Source of the DNA: Hypericum androsaemum
Lineage: Eukaryota > Streptophyta > Magnoliopsida > Malpighiales > Hypericaceae
Direction: 5' to 3'
Length of the DNA stretch: 64,000 nt
NCBI GenBank assembly: GCA_963995505.1
Contig: OZ023197.1
Location: 9,909,827 to 9,973,826 of the forward strand
In this document: one piece after another, positions 22,721-33,879 of the stretch
Position numbering within the stretch: the first letter of the stretch is position 1
Layout: each line of letters starts with the position of its first letter
Translations under genes and position numbers: made by a program
Notes under the pieces: generated by a model
Databases searched by the model: none
What the model was told of the DNA's origin: nothing
What the model saw: only the letters and a program-made list of their open reading frames with translations

Positions 22721-23162
22721 CTAGGTTTTGAAACAGAACGGCACACTCTGAACACAACATAATGACAATTGTGAGACCTGAACAGAACATACATAACTCT
22801 CATCCCTAAATTCAATAGTGCGTACATTTTTGTTAGTTGTTATAATGACGATTTGATCGCGCATACTCTGATCAGAGCATACATAACTCTCAACCCTAAA
22901 TTCAATAGTCTTGAATCAATCTCTCAATTCAGGCCTATTATGTTGTGTAAATTTGCTATAAAGTTTACTCGAGAGCATTACCAAATAGATTGAAGCCTTG
23001 GATGCCAAAAATTTGTTGGAAAAAGGAAAAAAAAATGAATGTATAAAATGGTGATTCAAAGAGAATTTAAATATGCTTCAATAACTTGATAGATTAATCT
23101 GAGATGTTACATATTATAACAATCTACACTAAATATAAAAAATTATTAATGGATATTTTATT

Positions 23163-23700
23163 TCGAAAAATCATCAATTATTTTAAAAAACTTGTAACAT
23201 CTAACATTTATTTGAGAGTTCATAACATTCAAAATTTATTGCATGATCTAATATCAAATTTTATATATTAATAACAAAACTAAAATTTGAAATTAAGTTA
23301 ATTCCAATGTTTATTTTTCCCTTTGACTACTTGCTATATATAAGAAGGTTATCTTTTATTTATAAATATACTAATTGTGAGATCTATTCATCCTTGTTAG
23401 TTATTCGTTACTTAAGTTTTATATTAAAACTTAGAAAAGTCAATTTAATCCTCGGGAACTAACACCACTAAGGATAGTGCGTCTGCATGACTTAAATAAT
23501 TTTTTGTTCATTTTTACCAAATTATCCAACAATATTATCTCGGATGCAAAAAATATTAGTTTTTTCAAAGATAGATGTATACAAAATAATATTTTAATTT
23601 CTAATGAGAATTTTCAAGAGTCCCATTCTGGAATTAAGGCACAAATCGTGGACTGAAAATGACCGCCAAAATGTCCATTTTCATTTTGGACCATAATTAA
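23163..23700. repeat. Segmental duplicate of 30430-31990
   Basis: Long similarity with the stretch at 30430-31014 plus 31941-31990: shared TTTATTTGAGAGTTCATAAC, TTGCATGATCTAATATCAAA, TATATAAGA.GGTTATCTTT and CCAAATTATCCAA.AATATT. It finishes in TCGTGGACTGAAAATG.CCGCC. The second copy is split by a hAT element that this copy lacks. Confidence 0.75.
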
Positions 23701-23929
23701 TCTTTAAAGGCAGAAGGATCGAATAGCACATTCTACTTGACTACTCAAATTTGGATCACAACACTTTATACTTCTTAAAATGGGACAATTAGCACCCTTA
23801 GATAAATTTTCAAGTGACCTGCAACATATCAACAATTCATGTGAGCAAAAATTATCCACCTCATTTTATTGACTTATAATATATATAAAAAAACCCTAAT
23901 CATCTCTCCCAAACCCTCGTCTTACCCTA

Positions 23930-24165
23930 GCTCAGGTCCTATTGGAGTCCATGGTTCGCTCCCTGGAATCTACGACCCTGACTATATTGCTGCCAACTGG
24001 GGTTCTCGTGCCAACAATGTCATCAAGGGTACCAAGAAGGAGCAAGTCCAGTAGATCATCAAAGACATTAGGGAGTTTCAAGAGAAGACCAAAATGGACA
24101 GGGTATAGTGCTTTTGACTGCCAGCACTGAGAGATACAGCAATCTGATTGCGGGGCTTATGGTTA
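23930..24165 (+). pseudogene. myo-inositol-1-phosphate synthase (MIPS/INO1) pseudogene fragment
   Basis: The + strand encodes [20 protein letters not shown] then [10 protein letters not shown], a stop, then IIKDIREF. After small indels STERYSN follows. This matches a conserved internal stretch of plant MIPS, the enzyme converting glucose-6-phosphate to inositol-3-phosphate. Only about 75 of the usual 510 residues are present, with an in-frame TAG at about 24051 and frameshifts at both ends. It is followed by short repeats of TTTTGGTCAAGAAAATG (24170-24235). The same gene family supplies inositol for the GIPC lipids used by GINT1, but nothing indicates a functional link here. Confidence 0.8.
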
Positions 24166-24235
24166 GTAATGCTTTTGGTCAAGAAAATGCTTTTGACCAA
24201 GGTGGACAGGGTAGTTTTGCTTTTGGTCAAGAAAA

Positions 24236-24764
24236 TGGCGATGCAGAGACAATACACCCATCTTCATGATCTCTTCTCTTTTCCCTTTTTAGTAGACCGA
24301 TGCGATTCAATGCATTGAGCTTATAGATCTCATTTGTTTTCAGCTTCGTTGGTTTCTTTCTTTGGTTTCTTCTACCGAAAATTGATAGCAGCTGATAAAA
24401 AAAACATTTTGTATCATGGCGTTATAATATAAATAAAAACTATGCCTGCCTAAAAAAAACGAAGAATGACGAGTAGTCAAAGAAGAATTGCGATGGAACA
24501 TACTACCTGGAATTAGCAATTTTAGAGATGATAGAAGAGGACGAAGGTTTGAGAGGGATACCTATGGTATTTTTTAATTTCATTAGTCAATAAGATGAGG
24601 TGGATAATTTTTGGTAACGTGGATTGTTGATGTATCGCCGATCACTGAAAAATTTATTTGACGGTGTTAATTATCTCATTTTGAGAAGTATAGGGTGATA
24701 AGTGAACCAATATTGAGTACAAGGTGATAATTGTACCTTTTATTTAAACAGACGGTATTTTTTT
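24236..24764. other. AT-rich intergenic DNA
   Basis: No gene or repeat boundary recognised. Confidence 0.5.
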
Positions 24765-25060
24765 TTGAAAGGTAAAAAAATATGTATTAATACTCCAAAA
24801 TGATTACATCAAAATCAAAGCCAATGGGTTGCACACAGAGCAAACCACAGCTCAAGCAACAACCAAGCCGTAGCATGTCTTAATAAAGAGTGACAATTAC
24901 AAAGAACGAATAAAGTAGAAAGCTACACCAAGTTTCCAATGGCGATTCCGACATCCTGAGAGTGAAGTTTAGCTGATAGACCATATCAGCAGGCGGACAC
25001 AATATTCTCACAACTGCCTAAATCAATCATAAACAAGCATACCATTCCTAGAATTGTGTA
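24765..25060 (-). mobile_element. Possible LINE 3' end
   Basis: Read on the minus strand this ends GTATTAATACATATTTTTTTACC followed by an A-rich tail. That resembles the 3' tails seen at 31680 and 42160 in this window. No coding domain is visible, so this is a weak call. Confidence 0.3.
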
Positions 25061-25069
25061 GGTAATTGA

Positions 25070-25497
25070 AAAATGTGCTTTCTCAACCAAGTCTCCTCTT
25101 TCTCAGGGGGTCACAGAGCTATGTAATATCTTCTCACGCTAGTGTAACCCGACCATCATCAGTGAGTAATGCTTCCTCGGTGGTAAAAGTACAATACTCG
25201 GGCACCCCATTTTTGCCTTCATCATTAGCATCGCCGTACTCTTCCCATGACTTGTTCACATTCATGACTTGTTTTCCCGCCTTTTTACAGTCTATTCATC
25301 GATGACTAAGTTTCTCCGCAACTATAACACCTAATATCGCTACTACTTGCTCCCGCCGGATTAGGCTTGTCCATGCGACCCATCATTTGGTTTGGAGAGG
25401 AAACGTTTCCTCCCCTGCTAGAGCTACTACTTGCTTCGAAATTTGGTCGCCCTTGTTGCCTTTCCACTAGTAAAGCCCGTTGATGTGCTAAGGCCAA
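25070..25497 (-). pseudogene. Ty3/gypsy gag fragment with zinc knuckle
   Basis: Minus strand: MALAHQRALLVERQQGRPNF, a Ser/Gly-rich linker, then IRCYSCGET, a stop, SHR, a stop and DCKKAGKQ. This is a CX2CX4HX4C zinc knuckle disrupted by stops, characteristic of plant gypsy Gag. Only the Gag C-terminus survives. No LTR is adjacent. Confidence 0.7.
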
Positions 25498-25500
25498 ACT

Positions 25501-25697
25501 GCCTTAACACCCGCCTCGCCGTCGTCGACATGAAGGTCGACTCCAAGATACCTGGAGGCGTTCTCCATCGGGGTGGCCTCCGGCGCCGCCCTCCGGGTGC
25601 TGGAGGGCGTCTGGTCCCACGTCGTCGAGGGGGTCGCCCAGATTTGGGGGGCCGTCTCCTCCGCTACTAAGGACCACAGTGGTAGTGGTAGTGGGTA
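25501..25697 (+). pseudogene. 3' half of the 142-aa small gene (duplicate of 55710-56138)
   Basis: Nearly identical to 55943-56138, from NTRLAVVDMKVDS to the SGSGSG terminus, including 70 or so bases of 3' flank (TAATACATATTTTCAT). A two-base change at the KPGYLE position shifts the frame. The 5' half is replaced by the gypsy gag fragment. As at 55.7 kb, a receptor-kinase 3' fragment follows. Confidence 0.85.
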
Positions 25698-25871
25698 GTT
25701 AATACATATTTTCATATCTCGGCATATTCATACATAATCATATGAATGAGTTCAAACATCGGAAATAGTTCGTGTTTTTGTTGCTGTGTGAAAAATAGTT
25801 CCTTTCCACATCACAAAGTCGACACCACCAAAGAAAAAGCACACGAAGAAAAATCTAGTCGGCAAGCCTGG

Positions 25872-26187
25872 AAGAGAGGCACCTCGATTGGATTGCATCT
25901 GATGGAACTCCATAAGATGTTCGAGCTTGGAAGCCACCACCTCGATGTCGATCTGCTTGCGCAGGGTCAGGACCTTCTCCAAGTAGGCAAGACTTGGATT
26001 ACTTGGCGACTTTAGATGGAATCTTAGATGCGGCAATATTAGATGGAATCATATGATACGGCGTTAAATACTTTCAGGGCAGAGGAAAGCAGATCGACAT
26101 CGAGGTGGTGGCTTCGAAGCTCGAACATCTTATATTTCTCGGATGGTGGAGTTCCATCAAATGCAATCCAATCGAGGTGCCTCTCTT
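25872..26187. repeat. Inverted repeat (87/99-bp arms), potential hairpin
   Basis: The left arm 25872-25958 and the right arm 26089-26187 are reverse complements. I count two mismatches and one 14-nt insertion in the right arm (about 26136-26149). The loop of about 130 nt contains repeated TAGATGGAATC. It lies between the 142-aa gene fragment and the receptor-kinase A activation-loop sequence, replacing kinase codons. The origin of the arm sequence is unknown. Confidence 0.75.
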
Positions 26188-26190
26188 GTA

Positions 26191-27066
26191 GAGCCAAAAA
26201 AGCACACTCGGCATTCAGGGGACGACTGGATATGTCGCACCAGGTAGGTATATGCCTTTTCCTTTCTACGTTGGAATATGTTTCATACATGTCCAGGTGA
26301 TCAAAAATCACACTTGCAATTAGCCTTCTGCAGATTCTCCAACTATAGGACTAAAAGCAAACCGGTTCAAGAATAAATTCATTTATGTTTTGAGTAGAGT
26401 CGTAGGAAGGTTTTCCTATCTCATCTAATTTCTACATCATTGTAGTCTTGAACGAATATAACCACTAAATTACTTCATTATGTTACAGAATGACAGGAGT
26501 TTAGATAATTCGTGTATTGATGTTTGATGTGAAGTCTTGATATGCAGAGTATGGATTAGGTGCTATTGCGTCAAAAGAGGGTGACATCTAGAGTTACGGG
26601 ATCTTGCTATTGGAGATGTTCTCTGGAAGGCCGCCAACCGATGACATGTTCACAGACGGGTTAAATCTTGTTGATTTTATCAAGGAGGCTTTACCAGGAA
26701 AAGTGATGCAAGTTGTGGATCCAGTACTTTTCCGATGTTGATGAAATAGAGCCAGCTTCAAGTTCAACTCCACCAGCGAGAGACTATGAGCTGAGTTGTT
26801 TGATATCTGTTCTAGAGATTGGAGTTTCCTGCTCGGAAGAATCACCTAACCAACACACAAACCTCGGAGATGTGCTCAGGAAACTTTACAGAGTCAATGA
26901 TACTATTCTGAGTGCACAGTTGAGTGAAGGCAGGCGCCGAGCTCCCTATGCAGGAACTAGTGCACGCGTCCATCTGAAGTCCGAGACAATGCCTTTCGTC
27001 CCAAGTAGCTTAATAAATTGTTATACTCTTAGAAGTGCTATTATGTACCGATATTCTTTGTTTTAG
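26191..27066 (+). pseudogene. LRR receptor kinase copy A, 3' kinase fragment
   Basis: It starts in the activation loop (AGCACACTCGGCATTC; TLGIQG..GYVAP), reaches the exon 1 donor at about 26244, then an intron with the same landmarks as copy C and the acceptor TGATATGCAG at 26537-26546. Exon 2 holds the kinase C-lobe (EYGLGAIASKEGDI, LLLEMFSGR, LNLVDFIKEALPG). TAC-to-TAG breaks the frame at about 26590. A further frameshift occurs near 26738, after which the family tail (YELSCLISVLEIGVSCSEES) continues in another frame. The LRR region, TM and N-lobe are absent, so it is not functional. Confidence 0.88.
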
Positions 27067-27509
27067 CCTGGCTCGGTCTGTTTGTGAAATGTGATGAATA
27101 TAACCATGAAACTCAATTTATGTTAGAAATTAATGTCCAGGCAAGGTTATGATCAGAAATTCCGACATTGGCATCTTGTAAACGAAGAAATTTGTCTACC
27201 TCTATGAGGCAGAGCCAACGTCCTGGACCTCTATCGTTACGTTTTAGGGATGTGGCGCGAGCAAATTAGCACCAACTGAAAAACAATATAGCTTATTGGC
27301 TAAATACATCAATGGCTGTTTATGTCTCAATGGCTGAATGGCAAAGAAAACTTGTACACGATAACATACCACAACTGCGGCTAATGTGAAGAGAGGCCTC
27401 AAACCACCTCAAGGAGCCAGCTCACCACCAGCACCACTTCGGACTTCAAAACTTGTAGATAAACTAAGGGCCTATTGGTATTGCACCGCCTCCTGAATGA
27501 TTTCCAAAC
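27067..27509. other. Duplicated 3' flank of receptor kinase
   Basis: 27125-27225 matches 52670-52750 downstream of receptor kinase C (shared TTGGCATCTTGTAAACG and AAATTTGTCTA). No gene. Confidence 0.6.
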
Positions 27510-29863
27510 TCATCGGCTTTCATCCTCGACGGCACGGAACCCTGCGGTCAAATCGTCATGGAGCTTCTTGAACTTCGCGACCAGAGCTGCTTCGCCCTCT
27601 GCCGGATCCTCAAACTTCTGAGAACTGCAACAACAAACACAAACACAGGTTAGGACCTGGGACCAGTTTTGGTAGAATTTCATAAATGGTCAATCCTCTT
27701 GAGGCTACTCTTTGGTTAACTACTTACACGAGGCGGTAAAAGAAATCTCCCAGCCGATGCTTAATTAAAGTGTATGTGATCTTCTGACCATCCATGCCAA
27801 CTCTCCTTTCCACGGCCTGTATATCAACCGAGTAGATAATCGTGCATTCAATAACAAGGTCGACGAAATACCGACAGTGGGTCAACTCTTGGCATTACAC
27901 AAACACAAACACAAAATGAGAATGTTCAAAAGTTTCCAACAGAAAAGTAACAGCATTAAGGTGCCACGAAAGCTGAATGCCATCATTAGACGACCAAAAC
28001 TCCTTGTGAAACTTGTCATTCAGCTAATCTATTACTTGTAAAGATCCTAGTGTGTAAATAGGAGAGATACATACTAGAATTCGGGTAACAGAACAAGTAG
28101 AGGTTTGAATGAGAACACGAATAAACTGATGAAATTATGGGATCTTCATTAATCTCAAAATGCTAAAGAGTTTTGCAAAAGAACAAACTTACTTGGACAA
28201 TTTCGTTCAAGTCGTCTTCTCTTTGTAGCACTTCCCGAGCCTTTGTCCTGATGTTAAAAAAAATCAGGATCGAACTGCTCATAGAAAGACTCCAACGCCT
28301 GAAAATAGGAGAAGCAACTGCATTCATACAAAAGACAAAAATAGAATACATCGAATATGATATCAGCCAGTTTGCAGACGGAAAATGCTTCCTTTGAGCA
28401 AGTTTCTTGTCCAAACCCCAAAAGACCTGTAAAAGATGATGGAAAACATTCAGCAAACCAGAAACAAAAGGAATTCATTGTAGAAAACCTTTGCTTCTGA
28501 AGTTCCAATTCTAACATTTGTAATCTTGCGAATCAGATAATACCAGATTGTGTTTTACACATTACTAGCCATGGGATGGTATGCATCTACCTCACGAATC
28601 AGTGATATATACAACATGAATGGTGACATTTAACTAACGAGAAGATTAAAATTATGTTATTGCACTAAACACCAAGAGAATCAGACAGGCTCGTACATAC
28701 CTGAACAATGCTAAGGGTAGCGGATGTGACAGGATCAGAAAAGTCTCCTCCAGGAGGGGAAACAGTACCAACAATTGTGACACTACCAGTCCGTTCTGGC
28801 GACCCGAGATATTTGACTTTTCCAGCACGTTCATAGAAAGAGGCTAGACGAGCACTGTGAGACAGAGACAAAGAACAGATCAGAATCATACAAAAGAATA
28901 TCTCCAATGAGCGGCACAGATTTAGAATTACACATTTAACATTGGCAAAAAAAAAAAGAAGCTATTTTCAAAATGTAGATATAAGAACAGTGGTGAATAA
29001 AAAAAAGATCATTGATAGGCAATATATGTGTCAGCGCTCCTATGAACTCGGGGTTTAGAAAGTGGAAGATCAAGAAACATCATCTACTCTTGTCAAAAGT
29101 GGCTTGGAACAATGAGACAAGACCGTATTTCAGAAACAGTAATCAACTGTAGGTAAAGGTTCTTGCACGCATGTCCTGTTTTATATAATGACGACATTAA
29201 AACCCAGGTGCAACAATCAAGGGACGTGAAAAAATACTTAAATGTTACCGGCAAGATAAAAACATCAAAAAAAATAAATAATTTAAATGCATTTTTTTAC
29301 ACTATATTCACACATAACATCGACAAAAAAAGTATCAGTGGGACACTTGATAACAGGAAATGAAGATGTCCACCAAATGAAATGTCACATTAAGGAACTG
29401 ATACCTTTCTGGCACCTAAAGAAGTGAATATCTTTATGCAAAGTAACTGATAAGGGAGAGGCAAGAGGCAGACCAATCGTCCAGAAATTTCACGCAGAGC
29501 TTCTGCCCAGCGAGATGTCGAGTCCGCCATCATGCTAACGTTGTACCCCATGTCTCTGAAGTATTCTGCTATGGTAATCCCTGAAGACACCATAATATCC
29601 TCGATGAGTCGGGAAGCAATCCAGAGCAGCAAGGAAAAAGGAATGAAGCATAGAAGATTTCTTTCATTTTCAAACACCACTACGGAATAACAAGCAAGCC
29701 GCAGAGAAGATGAGGCCCTCATAAAAAATTAAGATATCGTAGTGCAAAACCACAAACACAAAATATAACATTAACAAGTTTAGTCACCGAGGATCAAACC
29801 TCAGCCATCTCATTTCCACGTTCTCCGCAGCCCACATAAACAACGGTGTCAGTATTCTTTGAC
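27510..29863 (-). pseudogene. V-type H+-ATPase catalytic subunit A (VHA-A) pseudogene
   Basis: Minus-strand exon pieces in order: 29800-29862 (TDTVVYVGCGERGNEMAE), 29389-29590 ([20 protein letters not shown]..), 28703-28860 ([20 protein letters not shown]..), 28346-28429 ([17 protein letters not shown]), 28195-28305 ([22 protein letters not shown]), 27727-27820 (GMDGQKITYTLIKHRLGD) and 27510-27625, ending in EDES-R-stop. These are segments of the vacuolar ATPase catalytic A subunit. Missing are the N-terminal half with the P-loop, the exon between the first two pieces, the AEMPADSG segment and most of the long exon before GMDGQ. An 8-T run frameshifts the DPDF exon. Introns remain, so this is a degraded genomic duplicate and not a retrocopy. 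Confidence 0.9.
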
Positions 29864-30430
29864 CGTTGACTCGGTAGTTTCTTTGCTCATTTCTCGTTGA
29901 TTTCGATGTAATTAGAGGTTTTCTAAATTTAGACCCATGGTCACTTTAAGGCCATGAACAAATTAAAAAAGAAAGAATAATTGAAGGCCCAAACCAGAGC
30001 TAACCCCCACAATTTTCTGTAAGCTAAAAACTAATCTAATTTTATCTTTTTGAATGCCGATGAGTCTAAGAGGTTAAGGGAGCGGACGTAGAGAGAGCCT
30101 AATGAATTTAATTTGAACTCCCGATGATTATTCCCAAAATTAGCTTTTGATAACTTTTGTTCTCCTTTTGGTCTCAGTTCGAGTGCAAAATGAGTTTTTT
30201 CCTTCACAGACAGAATGATTATAGTTGACTAGGAAATGCGTGCATTTTAATAGTAGATTCACTTAATTTAAAAAATGCACATAAATTAAGTAGAATATTA
30301 CCTATTAGTAGTTAAATGAACCCATTTGCACCAAATCTACACACAGAGCATGCCTCAAAATTATGGTGGACAACTTAATTTTTGTTTCTTTCTTTCCACC
30401 TAGGAAGTTCGACGTGGTGGTGCAGATATT
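29864..30430. repeat. Segment duplicated at 46690-47000 and 52970-53060
   Basis: Shares GTTTCTTTGCTCATTTCT, GAAGGCCCAAAC.AGAGCTAAC and AAAACTAATCTA.TTTTATC with 46690-46930. Shares GAACTCCCGATGATTATTC with 53015. Downstream flank of the kinase/VHA-A unit; no gene. Confidence 0.65.
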
Positions 30431-31014
30431 TGGAAAAATCCTCAATTATTTAAAAAACTTGTAACATTTTTTTTGAAAAGGAAATTTGTGTATCAAATTA
30501 TAATTGTCAGGGTTTGAACCATAGACCTCATTGAAATAGTACACTTCAAAAAATATTGCAACATCTTACATTTATTTGAGAGTTCATAACATTCCAGATT
30601 TATTGCATGATCTAATATCAAATATTATATATTAATTACACAAATAAAATTTGAAATTAAGTTAAATGCCAATGTTTATTTTGCCCTTTGAATACTTGCT
30701 ATATATAAGATGGTTATCTTTCATTTGTTAATACACTAATTGTGAGACCTATTGCTCCATTTTCTGATTCCGAGTTGCTACACGTTCATTCTTATTAGTT
30801 ATAGCTTACCTAAATTTTATAACTAACACCATTAAGGACAGTGCACCTCTGCACGACTTAAATTTTTTTTTTTATTTCTACCAAATTATCCAATAATATT
30901 ATCTTGAATGCAAAAAAATATTTTTTTAAAAGATAGATGTATTCAAAATAATAATTTAATTTTAAATGAGAATTTTCAAGGGTCCCATTCCGAAATTAAG
31001 GCAAAAATCGTGGA

Positions 31015-31940
31015 TAGGGATGGCAATGGGCAAGATCCTGGTAGGATCTATAGGACCCAGATCCTTACCCTCTTTTTAAATGGTGGACCCAGATCCTTAC
31101 CCTTATCCTCTTTAAAAATAAGGATTCGGGCAGGAGCTAGGTCCTAAAAAATCGGGCAGGATCAGGGCGACCCGCTGGTCCGTATTTTTTTTAAATATAT
31201 TTAATTTTAAAAAATTAAATTATCTTTTGATAGTTTTCAAATAACAATGGGACATTTTCATTCATTAAACATATCAATACAAAGAAACCAAAAAAACAAA
31301 TAAAAAAAAAAGTTGAAGTTGGGTAAGTTAAAATTGAGAATTTGGTTTGTAATTTTTGCTGCTAGTACTTGGGGCATGTGGCTGCTTCGTAATGGTATTA
31401 TCTTCAATGAGGCGATGTACGATAATGAGCTTCTCCTGTATTTTGTGCTCTTTTATGTCCAAGAGTGGATCCTTTGGACGGATGCCTAGATCATTCACAA
31501 TCAATCGCTGCTCACTTTCTTGATTGCCTACAAGAATTTATAGGTCCCTCTTCTTTACCTCTTGAGGTTGAGGGAACATTTTGGTCGGGGTGGGGTTATA
31601 AGTGATGTAAATATCAAGCCCCTTTATCTTGTCTTTCTTTTTGCGCTTCCTCTGTTTTGAACTTTTGTTTTAATAAAAAATATTTACCTACCAACAAAAT
31701 TGAGAATTTGTATTATGTCTAATAATTAATATACATGTATATTATTTTAATATTAATTTAAAAAATTCGGGTAGGATCAGGGCAGGATCCTATAGATCCA
31801 TACCCATGCCCTTATCCTTTTAAAATATCAGGATCTGGGCAGGATCTGGGTCTAGACCCGGTCAAAATCAACGGGTCTTGGACCCTTCGAGTCTGGATCA
31901 GGGTAGACCCTCAGGGTAAGGGTCTAATTGCCATCCCTAA
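31015..31940. mobile_element. Nonautonomous hAT-type element
   Basis: Terminal inverted repeats TAGGGATGGCAAT / ATTGCCATCCCTA match the plant hAT consensus. They are flanked by an 8-bp duplication with one mismatch (ATCGTGGA at 31007-31014, TTCGTGGA at 31941-31948). Subterminal regions are rich in GGATC-containing words in inverted orientation. No transposase is present. It carries a nested LINE. Confidence 0.82.
31345..31695 (+). mobile_element. 5'-truncated LINE nested in the hAT element
   Basis: A 351-bp insert bounded by an exact 15-bp repeat AAAATTGAGAATTTG (31330-31344 and 31696-31710). It contains a zf-RVT-like remnant and ends TTTTAATAAAAAATATTTACC, an L1-style 3' end. Confidence 0.8.
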
Positions 31941-32388
31941 TTCGTGGACTGAAAATGGCCGCCAAAATGTCCATTTTCATTTTGGACGATGATTAATGTT
32001 TAAAATTACGGTGCAACCTAGGATTATTCCTTTTTTTTTGTTCACGTAGTCCGATCAGAGGTTCTTTAAATAAAATAATTTATAATTAATTTTATTTAAG
32101 TTTGAATATTTTAAATAATTATAAATATAATCTAATTTTATTACAAATTTTATAATTATAGTTTAATTACTTTTAATATAATAACACTCAAAAGAATCAC
32201 GGTTAAAACGCTCGGACTTCGTTTAAAACATTAATTGATACCAAAAGGCGTCTCCTTTGGATGTTTAGTCTTGGACGACAAGCCTAACCGGTAAAACCAT
32301 CATCTGAACATAGTTTAGGTGCAAAAACAACCCAAGTTAGGACCTAACCTAATGAGACCGCTGGTCGAACCACGTTTAAAATATTAAT

Positions 32389-33334
32389 GGGCAAAATAGT
32401 CATAGGTCCCTGTTATTTGAATAAATTAATTAATAAGTACAGCTAAGTATTGGCAAGTTCCTCATATTTGCAAAATCAATTGATAAGTTCCTGAACCCAT
32501 TTTTTGGTCACTTTTCTGACAAAATATTTTTCATATAGACAATAATACCCCTACGCCTACTATAAATTAAAAAATTGTCCTTAGACTTAAAGACCTTCCA
32601 TCTCCCCTCGTGAATTTAGTGTCCTCTGAGAATACATTGTAAAACCCTTAAAAAATGAACCCTAAAAGAAAATGAAAAAACAAACACAAGGAAGAAGCTT
32701 ATGGGTGGGTGTTCTTGACCTCTCATTTTGTTTTTATTTATTGACAGATTAGTTGAAAGAGAACAAGAGTTCCAAGACAAGCCCAACGATCAATAACCCC
32801 AAATTCTTGATCAAGGACATCGTATCCTCCTAATTATTCGACAAGATACGAAGCAGCTCCACAATGTAACCTCTCGAAACCCTAGGTATAGAATAGTTGA
32901 GACTTACAAACAGAAGCTTATGTTTGGAGTTAGGTCATGGAAACCCTAATTGCTAGATTGCGGGGAATCGTAGTTGTTCTTCTCCGACTTCAGGAATGGA
33001 TCCTCGCAATTTTTGAAAGAATTTTACAGTGATGAAGGAACAGAACAAAACAAAAACTTAGGGGAATCTTATAATGAAAGGGAAAAGATTGGTCTTTTAA
33101 AGGGATGATGAAGCGTGTGATTGGAGGATTTTAAAATAAATGAACAATCTTTTTTAATTTTTGGTAACCTTAAGGGTATTTTTGTCACTATGAAAATATC
33201 TTGCCAGAAAAGTGACCGAAAAATGGGTTCAGGGACTTATCAATTGATTTTGCAAATACGAGAAACTTATCAATACTAACCTGCCCTTCTTAATCAATTT
33301 ATCCAAATAATAGGGACCTATCACTATTTTACCC
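32389..33334. mobile_element. MULE-like nonautonomous element with about 150-bp terminal inverted repeats
   Basis: Ends are GGGCAAAATAGTCATAGG (left) and the inverted GGGTAAAATAGTGATAGG (right). Similarity extends inwards through CAATTGATAAGT, ACCCATTTTTTGGTCACTTT and so on. A 9-bp duplication, AATATTAAT (32380-32388) versus AACATTAAT (33335-33343), flanks it, fitting the Mutator superfamily. The 650-bp interior has no recognised transposase and could hold captured host DNA. Confidence 0.75.
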
Positions 33335-33354
33335 AACATTAATTGATACCCAAA

Positions 33355-33410
33355 ACACTTGGTCTGCCGGGGAAACTAATTCCAACAAGTGTGTTGCTAT
33401 TTATCATAAT
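33355..33410 (+). promoter_or_regulatory. Relic core promoter of receptor kinase copy B
   Basis: CTTGGTCTGCCGGGGAAACT then AATTCCAACAAG and GCTATTTATC correspond to the sequence around the TATTTATAG box of receptor kinase C (49028-49077). The coding 5' end expected about 80 bp downstream is missing. Confidence 0.5.
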
Positions 33411-33879
33411 TTTAAAATACGAATTTTGGTACAACGCAAATTTTAGCTATTTTTCGGATCATCCGGTCTGATCAAATTTTTTAGATATTTTTTTACAAAT
33501 ATTCGAATATTATATAGATCAAATAGTCAAAATATAGGTTGAAAAATCTACAATTTTGTTTAGTATTATAGGGTACCTCATGAAACATATAGGCTTTTGT
33601 AGCCTTACTTTTTCCTGGTGGTAATAAATATCATAGGGGTGCATAAAGGTTCCAACTTTAACATGTTTCCCACTACCCCATTTTTTCAATTTGTTCTCTG
33701 TCGTCTCTCTGGGTCAAGATTCAGTGGGGACATGAGTAGTCCTAAGTGAAGATGGGTAGTCCTAAGTGAAGGAAATAGGGGCAATATTGAAAAAATAATT
33801 AAAAAGAAAAATAATATCAGCCAAACAATACAATTATGGAAATATAATTATGAGAATATTGATATCCTTATACTGGAAT

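Larger units (their letters stand above)
30430..31990. repeat. Segmental duplicate of 23163-23700, split by a hAT element
   Basis: Same landmarks as 23163-23700. The two halves of TCGTGGACTGAAAATGGCC are separated by the insertion at 31015-31940. Confidence 0.7.
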
